This document shows positions 24,889 through 32,004 of a stretch of 64,000 bases of DNA, piece by piece. The stretch's first letter is position 1. Each line of letters starts with the position of its first letter. The stretch is from NCBI GenBank assembly GCA_902782445.1, contig CACZNC010000024.1:60340-124339 (forward strand). The letters run 5' to 3'. The translations under genes and the position numbers were made by a program. A model generated the notes under the pieces. That model was not told the DNA's origin, searched no databases, and saw only the letters and a program-made list of their open reading frames with translations. Origin of the DNA: an uncultured Ruminococcus sp. Its GTDB lineage: Bacteria > Bacillota > Clostridia > Oscillospirales > CAG-272.

Positions 24889-25893
24889 TCATTTCAGGCT
24901 GCTGTTTGCGACGATCACGTCCTGTGCCCAGCGGGCCCATTCGATCTCCACGCCGATATCATGATAGGTCGGATAGTCCTTCGCGATCCAGCCGCCGCCG
25001 ACGGAGCGGAAGAGCTCGCACATCCGGAGCGCGCGGGACTCGATGAACTCCCGGTCCCCCGTCGGAAGGACTTTCTGGATATCCACGGGAGAATGGAAGG
25101 ACACCCGGGAGGCGAACTCGTTCACGAGGGTCTCCGTCGGATAGACGTCCGGCTGGTCGAACTGGAACACGTCGATCCCCGCGTCGATCAGATCCTCCAT
25201 CAGCCCGTAGTCGTTCCCGCAGGAGTGGAGGAAGACCGCCATCCCGGCCTCGTGCGCCGCGTTCGCCACCTTGTGATAGGCCGGCTTGAACAGTTCCCGG
25301 AAGGAGGCGGGGGACATGAAGGTCGTCTCCTGGGTCCCGAGGTCGTCCCCGAAGAACCAGGCGTCGATCCCGCATCCCGCGATGCTTTTGATGATCTGCG
25401 CCTCGTGCTCCGCCAGCATGTCGACAAAGCCCGCGACAGTCTCGGGATCGGTGATGGTGTCCATCAGGGCGTTCGCGATCAGGCGGGCGTCCCGCAGGAC
25501 CGAGAAGAGGGAGGACCCGCCGCCGAGGACGTATTTTTCATGATGCGGAAGATCCAGGGTGAGCAGGTATTCCCGGAAGGTCGGATCGAATTCGGGCATC
25601 GGGAACTCGTAGTCGTCCCAGTCCTGGATCGCCCCGCGGATGCACTCGCCCTTGGTCTTCCCGTTGAACCGGCCGTAGATGTTGCCGTACATGTCCCGAC
25701 GGACCTCTCCCCGGAATCCCGTCAGTTCTTTCAGTTCCTCCCAGTCGCCCCACGCGTCGTAGGGATTCGGAGGGAGGTTGACGTACCGCCGGGTCCCGAC
25801 CCAGGTGAAGTCCGAGAGGGTGTGGAAGTCGTATCCGAACCGGGGGGGATCGTCGTGGGCGACAAGACGCCGGATGATTTCTTTGGATGTCAT
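24889..25893 (-). CDS. Uroporphyrinogen decarboxylase-like (MtaA/CmuA-type) protein, second copy
   Basis: A 334-residue UroD-superfamily protein (start MTSKEIIRRLVAHDDPPRFG). It keeps the zinc-type motif HSCGNDYGLMEDLIDAG and the GDDLGTQ loop that corresponds to GDDWGQQ in the first paralogue. Sequence identity between the two is moderate at best, so they are unlikely to be a recent duplication. It follows a small unknown gene by 93 bases on the same strand. Function unknown; methyl transfer or decarboxylation of a substrate other than uroporphyrinogen is possible. Confidence 0.85.
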   Translation of the reverse strand: MTSKEIIRRLVAHDDPPRFGYDFHTLSDFTWVGTRRYVNLPPNPYDAWGDWEELKELTGFRGEVRRDMYGNIYGRFNGKTKGECIRGAIQDWDDYEFPMPEFDPTFREYLLTLDLPHHEKYVLGGGSSLFSVLRDARLIANALMDTITDPETVAGFVDMLAEHEAQIIKSIAGCGIDAWFFGDDLGTQETTFMSPASFRELFKPAYHKVANAAHEAGMAVFLHSCGNDYGLMEDLIDAGIDVFQFDQPDVYPTETLVNEFASRVSFHSPVDIQKVLPTGDREFIESRALRMCELFRSVGGGWIAKDYPTYHDIGVEIEWARWAQDVIVANSSLK

Positions 25894-25986
25894 CGAATAC
25901 CTCTGCCGCGCGGCTTCGGCTTTTCTTTCCCGTCACGGACGCCGCCGTTTTTGTCCGTTCGGACGCGCAGGCGTGAGAACAGCCGT

Positions 25987-26475
25987 TCAGAACGCCTTTG
26001 TGACCGTCATTTCAACGGTCGTGCCGACAATGCCGACGCTGACGTCGTCCGCGAGATTCGCAATGACGGATTTTTCGAGCTCGTCCCAGCGTTCCTCCGC
26101 CGTGCGCCCGTCCTTTCCGCTCCCCGGCTCGACAAAGCGGTCGAACAGGTCCCGGAGCTTGCCCGTCACGCCCTTCGCCGCGGAGTTTTCCCCGCTCGTG
26201 GACGCGGCGAGGAGCTTTTTCCGCATGTCGGCGTTCATGGGAGTGTCCACCCGCAGATGCAGGGTGAAGACGCCGTTTTCCTCTTCGATCCAGAAATCTC
26301 CTTCGCTCTTGTCCGTCAGAAACCGCATCATGCCGATCATCTCCTCGGTCAGAAGCCGCAGTTTCAGCGTGCCTCTCGGACCGAGGTCCCGGAACCGCGC
26401 GGCAGCCTCCGCCTGATCGAGCGCGTCGTCGAAGCCGAAGCCTTCGTTTGTGACGTAGATGGAGTCCGTTCTCAT
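25987..26475 (-). CDS. Small protein of unknown function, possibly ATPase/anti-sigma-like
   Basis: A 162-residue soluble protein. The N-terminal half has a helix with LRLLTEEMIGMMRFLTD followed by a beta-rich stretch (DFWIEEENGVFTLHLRVDT), and the C-terminus ends in two beta strands. The helix-then-strands order is reminiscent of GHKL/RsbW-type ATP-binding proteins, but the ATP-lid motifs (N and G boxes) are not convincing. It has its own promoter and lies upstream of a UroD-like gene on the same strand. Confidence 0.65.
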   Translation of the reverse strand: MRTDSIYVTNEGFGFDDALDQAEAAARFRDLGPRGTLKLRLLTEEMIGMMRFLTDKSEGDFWIEEENGVFTLHLRVDTPMNADMRKKLLAASTSGENSAAKGVTGKLRDLFDRFVEPGSGKDGRTAEERWDELEKSVIANLADDVSVGIVGTTVEMTVTKAF

Positions 26476-26523
26476 CGTACTGCCTCCCGGATGAAAAATC
26501 AGGTTCTTTTTTCTTCACGCAGT

Positions 26524-26552
26524 ATTATACCGTATCCGCGCCGGGAAGTCAA
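26524..26552 (-). promoter_or_regulatory. Promoter of the 26475 gene
   Basis: Minus-strand TTGACT (26552-26547), 17 bases, TATAAT (26529-26524). Confidence 0.75.
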
Positions 26553-26629
26553 GGCATACGGGCGAGAACTCCGCGGCAAATGACCGCACCGGAGGGGAAA
26601 ACGGACGCCCGCTCCCGTCCTCCGTCTGC

Positions 26630-28675
26630 TTACTGCCCGTCCCGGGCGAATTCGCTCAGCGGCAGCGCGCTCCACGCGTGGCAGTCGCTCCGGGGATCGT
26701 AGGGCGTCTCCGGGAAGGTGGTGCAGTGCAGGTCGATGAAGTCCTGCCACGGCTGCCAGAGATCCGCGGTCTTTTCGTACATCCCCGCCGCTTCGAGGGC
26801 CCGGAACAGATAATAGCCCTGCATGAAGCTGCACTGGACGAGGCTCTTGTCCGCGAGGGTCTTCTCCATGATCGCCCGGGCCTTCTCCCCCGCCGCCAGC
26901 CCGGAGAGGACCGCGTAGATCTGGGCGTGCTGGCTGTATTCCTCCGTGAAAGGCCCTTCCTTGTAAAGGCCTTTTTCTTCGTCCCAGCAGCGTTCCTCCA
27001 CCAGCCGGAGCAGCTTTTCGCATTCCGACCCGTAATACGCCGCGAGATCCCCCCGGCTGTACCGCGGAAGCAGGCGGATCAGGCTTTTCGCCGCGTAGAC
27101 GAAGAAGAGGTTCTGGAGCGCGCTTTCCCCGTCCCTTGCGGCGTTCGGTGAGCAGGCTCCGCGGTTCGACCATTCCCGCGTCCAGTCGAAGTAGTCCCAG
27201 TACCCCTGGGGCGCGAGGAGTCCGCTTTCCGTGCGCTTCGAGAGGAAGGTCTCGACGATCCGCTCGGCGGTGGGGATGAAGGGCCGGACGAACTCCGCGT
27301 CCCCGGTCCGGTTCACGTAATCCTCCAGCATCATCACGAACCACAGGGCGAAGGCCGGGATCGTCTGCTCGTCCCGGGAGGGGAAGCGGGACTGGGTCAG
27401 CCCGGTGGTCATCATGGACTGGGCGAAGAGCCGGATGCCCTGACGGGGGAGATCCAGCTCGTCCGTCGCGGCGTAGGTGAAGAGCATTTCCAGCCGGGTG
27501 TCGCAGGCGTACATGAGCTGTTCGTAATAGGGGCAGTCCTCGTAGGTGTCGTGGGCGCAGAGCCGGAGGGTCCGGAAGGCCACGTCGTAGAGCTTTTCCT
27601 TTTTCGGATCCGTAAAGACCGGCTTTTTCGTGTTCTTCAGGGGATACATCGTTTCGACAGAGGGCTGGGGCAGAACGGTGAGGGCCTCGTCCTTCGTCTC
27701 GATATCCACCTTCACAAACCGGAAGGTGCGGAAGCGGAAGGGCTCGTAGACCGTGTCCCCGCCGACGGTGTAATAGTCGCGGACCCCGTGGATGGTCCCG
27801 CTCGCGTCGTCCCGCACTCCCTTGTATTCCCGGCCGTTCTCGTCCTTCCGGTAGTAGCTCTCGGCGTAGGTGAGGGTGACGCGGCTCCCTTTCCCGCCCG
27901 AAAATCCGATGCGGAAATAGGCGGTGGTCAGCTCCCCTGCGTCGAGCACGAAACTGTCCCTGCCGTTCGCCGGTACGGTCCTCTCCGTCCATCCGGGGAT
28001 CCGCCGTTCAGCCCGTTCGAGGAGGGCGATGGGCCGGGGCTCGAAGCGTTTGCTCTTCCTCTCCCCCCAGGGGGTGTACTGCATGAAGCTCCCGTATCCG
28101 GCGGGCTTCATGGATCCCTCGTCCCAGTCCGGCTTGAAGAAGGGATTTTCGAGGGCCTTCGCGCCGTCCGTGTCCTCGTTCGCTCCCAGCAGGAAGAGAT
28201 CTTCCGCGTTGAATCCCTGACCGGCGTCCGGCCACACGCGCCAGTTCGCGGGATCGCCGGGATCGACGCCGAATTCCCCGGCAAGGCAGACGCCCGGTCC
28301 GTCGCTGTCCCCGTAGCAGTAGTTGGGTCCCTGGGAGCGGGGATCCTCCGGCACCGGCTTCTCGGGATAGGAGAAGACCTGAAACACAAGGCGGTTTTCC
28401 CCCTCTTTCAGTTCTGCGGAAATGTCGAGGGTGTCGACGTAGGCGATCTCCCGCATGCTCCGGCAGGGACCGAACAGCACGCTTTTTCCGTTGACGAAGA
28501 GCTTGAACTGGCTCTTGCCGGTCACCTCGACGGGAAACGCGGCGGGGCGGCTATCGAGGGAGAAGCGGAACCCGAACCACACCGGGCAGATCTCGCGGGC
28601 GGGGTCCAGTCCCGCATCCGCAAGCACTCCCGGAGCGGGGGCGATGAAGTGGTATTTTTCGGGGCGGAAAGGCAT
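26630..28675 (-). CDS. Alpha-L-rhamnosidase-like glycoside hydrolase (GH78 type)
   Basis: A 681-residue cytoplasmic enzyme (no signal peptide). The N-terminal beta-sandwich region (residues about 20-330; FKLFVNGKSVLFGPCRSM and RVTLTYAESYY) is followed by an (alpha/alpha)6 barrel (about 360-640) that starts with LCAHDTYEDCPYYEQLMYACD, the hallmark general-acid region of GH78, and includes DYVNRTGDAEFV and QGYWDYFDWTREW. Start at 28675 is chosen for the AGGAGG site upstream; the open frame to 28948 crosses the promoter. Expected to remove alpha-L-rhamnose or a related sugar from imported oligosaccharides. The substrate is not certain. Confidence 0.82.
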   Translation of the reverse strand: MPFRPEKYHFIAPAPGVLADAGLDPAREICPVWFGFRFSLDSRPAAFPVEVTGKSQFKLFVNGKSVLFGPCRSMREIAYVDTLDISAELKEGENRLVFQVFSYPEKPVPEDPRSQGPNYCYGDSDGPGVCLAGEFGVDPGDPANWRVWPDAGQGFNAEDLFLLGANEDTDGAKALENPFFKPDWDEGSMKPAGYGSFMQYTPWGERKSKRFEPRPIALLERAERRIPGWTERTVPANGRDSFVLDAGELTTAYFRIGFSGGKGSRVTLTYAESYYRKDENGREYKGVRDDASGTIHGVRDYYTVGGDTVYEPFRFRTFRFVKVDIETKDEALTVLPQPSVETMYPLKNTKKPVFTDPKKEKLYDVAFRTLRLCAHDTYEDCPYYEQLMYACDTRLEMLFTYAATDELDLPRQGIRLFAQSMMTTGLTQSRFPSRDEQTIPAFALWFVMMLEDYVNRTGDAEFVRPFIPTAERIVETFLSKRTESGLLAPQGYWDYFDWTREWSNRGACSPNAARDGESALQNLFFVYAAKSLIRLLPRYSRGDLAAYYGSECEKLLRLVEERCWDEEKGLYKEGPFTEEYSQHAQIYAVLSGLAAGEKARAIMEKTLADKSLVQCSFMQGYYLFRALEAAGMYEKTADLWQPWQDFIDLHCTTFPETPYDPRSDCHAWSALPLSEFARDGQ

Positions 28676-28762
28676 GACGAATCCTCCTGAATCGTTCTGC
28701 GGAGGCGTACCGGCGGGATCCGAAATCAGTCCCGTACCCGGCGCGTTTCCGGCTCTGGCTGT

Positions 28763-28791
28763 ATTGTACCATATCCCGGGGCGGAGCGCAA
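28763..28791 (-). promoter_or_regulatory. Promoter of the GH78-like gene
   Basis: Minus-strand TTGCGC (28791-28786), 17 bases, TACAAT (28768-28763). Confidence 0.6.
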
Positions 28792-28875
28792 GGGAGGACG
28801 GCCGATTCCGCCCGAAAAAGAGCGGGATCTTTTCGCCGGGAAATCCGTTTTCCGCCGCCGGGACCCTCAAAAAGG

Positions 28876-28904
28876 TTGAAATCGGGCGAAAGGTATGGTA
28901 TAAT
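28876..28904 (+). promoter_or_regulatory. Promoter of the NHLM-type export operon
   Basis: TTGAAA (28876-28881), 17 bases, TATAAT (28899-28904), 44 bases before the first gene. Confidence 0.75.
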
Positions 28905-28948
28905 CTAAAACAGAACCGGTATGACCGAAACAGGAAAGGCGATAACAA

Positions 28949-29371
28949 ATGTCAGATCAGGAACAGAGCGTCTTTCGGAAAAAAACACTGGACCGGATTT
29001 CCTCGCCGGAACAGCTGACGGACTATCTCCGCGTGACGAACCCCGGGATCTGGGCCGTCCTCGCCGCGGTGCTCCTTCTCCTCGGGGGGATCTTCGCCTG
29101 GGCCGCGGTGGGCACTCTCGAGACAACGGCGGACGCGGCGGTGATCGTGAACGGCCACACGGCGCAGATCGTCGCAAACGGAGCCGCCCCCATCGAAGCC
29201 GGCATGACCCTGCGCGTCCTCGGAAAGGAATACGTGATCGCGTCCGCGGAGGCCGACGAATACGGCAGAACGACCGGCACGGCGGAGGTGGAGCTCCCCG
29301 ACGGGACCTACGAGGGCAGAGTCGTCACGGACAGCACCCGGCCCCTCGACTTTTTGCTGACGAGCAGGTGA
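28949..29371 (+). CDS. Short HlyD-like membrane protein of NHLM-type export system
   Basis: A 140-residue protein with a cytoplasmic N-terminus of about 33 residues (VFRKKTLDRISSPEQLTDYLRV), one membrane helix (about 34-56) and about 80 extracytoplasmic residues. The SPEQLxDYL segment just before the helix is typical of the adaptor (HlyD-like) proteins of NHLM bacteriocin export systems, which are normally some 300-400 residues. Here the coiled coil and most of the barrel are absent, so it looks like a minimal form. It lies seven bases before the peptidase-containing ABC transporter and should be its partner. AGGAAAGG precedes the start. Confidence 0.78.
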   Translation: MSDQEQSVFRKKTLDRISSPEQLTDYLRVTNPGIWAVLAAVLLLLGGIFAWAAVGTLETTADAAVIVNGHTAQIVANGAAPIEAGMTLRVLGKEYVIASAEADEYGRTTGTAEVELPDGTYEGRVVTDSTRPLDFLLTSR

Positions 29372-29378
29372 GCCGGAA

Positions 29379-31556
29379 ATGAGCGGAAAGAAAATCAAGC
29401 CGACCCTCAAAAAGGGCGTCGCGAAGGTCCCCGTGGTCATGCAGCTGGAAGCCCTCGAATGCGGGGCGGCGGCTCTGTGCATGGTCATGGCCTACTACGG
29501 CAAATGGGTGCCTCTGGAACAGGCGCGGCTGGACTGCGGCGTCTCCCGCGACGGATCGAAGGCGAAAAACATCTATCTCGCGGCGGAGCACTACGGCTTT
29601 CAGGTCAAGGCCTTCCGCATGAGCCCGGAATCCCTGCGCGAGGACGGACAGTTCCCCTGCATCATCCACTGGAACATGAACCATTTCGTCGTGCTGGACG
29701 GATTCCGGGGAAAGCAGGTCTATCTGAACGACCCCGCCCGGGGCACGGTGAAGGTGAGTTTTGAGGAATTCGACCGCTCCTTCACCGGCGTGGTGATCAT
29801 CCCGACCCCCTCCGAGAATTTCGAGGCGGGCGGCGAGCGGCGGAGCACCGCGGAATTCGCGAAGAAGCGGCTGGTCGGAGCGGGGGCGGCCGTAGCGTTC
29901 GTGATGCTGACCACCGCGATCAGCTATCTCTTCGGCATCTCGAACTCCGTCACCTCCCGGATCTTCATGGACCGCCTGCTCACGGGGATCAACCCGGAGT
30001 GGCTCTATCCCTTCCTCATCGTGCTCGGCATCCTCGCCCTGATCCAGCTGACCGTGACATGGGCGCAGGCGGTCTATTCCCTGAAAATCAACGGCAAGAT
30101 GGCGGTGATCGGAAGCACGTCCTATATGTGGAAGGTGCTGAGGCTCCCGATGGAATTCTTCTCCCAGCGTCTGGCGGGAGATATCCAGTCCCGGGCCGGG
30201 ATGAACGCCTCCATCGCCGGGACTCTCGTGAATACCTTCGCGCCGCTGCTTCTGAACACCGTCATGATGGGCTTCTACCTCGTCCTGATGCTGAGGCAGA
30301 GCCCCATGCTCACTCTGATCGGATTTGTCACCCTGATCCTCAACATCGTCATGTCCCGGGTGATCTCGGCGCGGCGGATCAACATCACCCGGGTCCAGAT
30401 GCGCGACGTGGGCAGGCTGGAGGCGGCCGCCGTCACCGGCATCGAAATGATCGAGACGATCAAGTCCAGCGGCGCGGAAAACGGCTTTTTCCAGAAATGG
30501 GCGGGCTATCAGGCCTCCGTGAACGCCCAGGACGTCAAGGCGGCGAAGACCAATCTCTACCTCGGCATGATCCCTGCCTTCTTCTCGGCGGCGGCGAACT
30601 ACGCGGTGCTCTCCGCGGGCGTCTGGCTGACCATGGAAGGACGGTTCAGCCTCGGCGCGGTCCTGATGTTCCAGGGGTTCCTCAGTTCCTTCATGTCCCC
30701 CGCCATGACCCTCGTGAACGCGGGACAGACCATCCAGGAAATGCGGACCCAGATGGAGCGCGTCGAGGATGTGATGGAATATCCGGAGGACGAAAACGTC
30801 GCGGGGAACGATCCCGAAACCGCCGATCTCTCCAAACTGCGCGGGAACGTGGAGATGAAGAACGTCACCTTCGGCTATTCCCGCCTCGAAGAACCCCTCA
30901 TCGAAAACTTCTCCCTCACCCTCAGAACCGGGCAGCGCGTAGCCCTCGTCGGCGCGTCCGGCTGCGGCAAATCCACCGTCTCCAAGCTCATCTCCGGCCT
31001 TTATCAGCCGTGGAGCGGGGAGATCCTCTTCGACGGGAAGCCGCGGAAGGCCTATCCCCGGGAGGTCATGGTCGGCTCGCTGGCGGTCGTCGATCAGGAT
31101 ATCATCCTTTTCGAGGACACCGTGGCGAACAACATCAAGATGTGGGACGACTCCATCGAGGACTTCGAAATGATCCTCGCGGCGCGGGACGCCCGTCTCC
31201 ACGACGATATCATGAAGCTCCCCGGCGGTTATCAGCACAGGCTCACAAGCGGCGGGAAGAACCTCTCCGGCGGCCAGCGTCAGAGAATGGAGATCGCCCG
31301 CGTCCTTGCGCAGGATCCCACCGTCATCATCCTTGACGAAGCCACCTCCGCCCTCGACGCCAAGACCGAATTCGAAGTCGTCAACGCCATCCGGGACCGC
31401 GGCATCACCTGCATCGTCATCGCCCACCGCCTCTCCACCGTCCGCGACTGCGACGAGATCATCGTTCTGGACCGCGGAAAGGTCGCGGAAAGAGGCACGC
31501 ACAAAGAACTGATGGCGAAGAACGGGATCTACGCCGAATTAGTTGCTAGTGAATAG
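29379..31556 (+). CDS. NHLM-type ABC transporter with C39 peptidase domain (permease/ATPase 1)
   Basis: A 725-residue peptidase-permease-ATPase. Residues 1-150 are a C39 (double-glycine) peptidase with Cys28 in LECGAAAL, His102 in NHFVVLDG and Asp118 in NDPARG. A six-helix exporter domain (about 165-455) and an ATPase follow: Walker A GASGCGKST from residue 525, signature LSGGQRQRMEIAR, Walker B VIILDEATSALD and an H-loop AHRLST. Such proteins cut leader peptides at Gly-Gly and export the product. The last seven codons (TTA GTT GCT AGT GAA TAG region) are formed by the left flanking repeat of the next cassette and use codons rare elsewhere here. Confidence 0.93.
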   Translation: MSGKKIKPTLKKGVAKVPVVMQLEALECGAAALCMVMAYYGKWVPLEQARLDCGVSRDGSKAKNIYLAAEHYGFQVKAFRMSPESLREDGQFPCIIHWNMNHFVVLDGFRGKQVYLNDPARGTVKVSFEEFDRSFTGVVIIPTPSENFEAGGERRSTAEFAKKRLVGAGAAVAFVMLTTAISYLFGISNSVTSRIFMDRLLTGINPEWLYPFLIVLGILALIQLTVTWAQAVYSLKINGKMAVIGSTSYMWKVLRLPMEFFSQRLAGDIQSRAGMNASIAGTLVNTFAPLLLNTVMMGFYLVLMLRQSPMLTLIGFVTLILNIVMSRVISARRINITRVQMRDVGRLEAAAVTGIEMIETIKSSGAENGFFQKWAGYQASVNAQDVKAAKTNLYLGMIPAFFSAAANYAVLSAGVWLTMEGRFSLGAVLMFQGFLSSFMSPAMTLVNAGQTIQEMRTQMERVEDVMEYPEDENVAGNDPETADLSKLRGNVEMKNVTFGYSRLEEPLIENFSLTLRTGQRVALVGASGCGKSTVSKLISGLYQPWSGEILFDGKPRKAYPREVMVGSLAVVDQDIILFEDTVANNIKMWDDSIEDFEMILAARDARLHDDIMKLPGGYQHRLTSGGKNLSGGQRQRMEIARVLAQDPTVIILDEATSALDAKTEFEVVNAIRDRGITCIVIAHRLSTVRDCDEIIVLDRGKVAERGTHKELMAKNGIYAELVASE

Positions 31557-31991
31557 AAGCTAGCGGTTAGTAGCTATTAGGAGGACTTGTGGGTTATCAG
31601 GATTTGCTTGTCTGGCAGAAGGCGATGGATCTTGTCGAAGAGATTTATCGTGTGGTCAAACTTTTGCCGCGGGAAGAACTTTACGCGCTTTCCAGCCAGA
31701 TGCGCAGAGCGGCAGTATCGATCCCGTCCAATATAGCGGAAGGGCAGTCAAGAATTACAAAGAAAGACTTTGCAGGCTTTCCCGCAATCGCACGGGGCTC
31801 CAATGCAGAACTGAGGACGCAATGTCTGATCTGCATCAGATTGGGATATATCCCTGAGCAGGAAATGAAAAGAAGTCTTGCTCTCTCTGATGAAATTGGA
31901 AGAATGCTGAGTTCCATGCTCGGAAAAATGAACGCTCCCTGATCACCGGATCGTCTCTTCTGACAACTGGCCGCTAACGACTAACAACTAA
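31539..31991. mobile_element. Putative four-helix-bundle cassette bounded by 12-base inverted repeats
   Basis: TTAGTTGCTAGT (31539-31550) and ACTAACAACTAA (31980-31991) are inverted repeats with 11 of 12 positions matching. Between them lies one gene of clearly lower GC than its flanks. A second shared core, TAGCGG, occurs inside both ends in inverted orientation. The left repeat overlaps the end of the upstream ABC gene. No transposase is present. Confidence 0.5.
31589..31942 (+). CDS. Four-helix-bundle protein (23S rRNA intervening-sequence / S23 type)
   Basis: A 117-residue protein of the four-helix-bundle family that includes proteins encoded in 23S rRNA intervening sequences and the Avd accessory proteins of retroelements. 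The family pattern is clear: DLLVWQKAMDLVEEIYRV at the N-terminus, LSSQMRRAAVSIPSNIAEG in the middle and AELRTQCLICIRLGYI near the C-terminus. The start is GTG at 31589, preceded by AGGAGGA. GC is visibly lower than in the flanking ABC genes, which suggests transfer. It sits inside an export operon with no obvious functional link. No reverse transcriptase or rRNA is nearby. Confidence 0.9.
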   Translation: MGYQDLLVWQKAMDLVEEIYRVVKLLPREELYALSSQMRRAAVSIPSNIAEGQSRITKKDFAGFPAIARGSNAELRTQCLICIRLGYIPEQEMKRSLALSDEIGRMLSSMLGKMNAP

Positions 31992-32004
31992 ACCGGAGGT
32001 TTTC

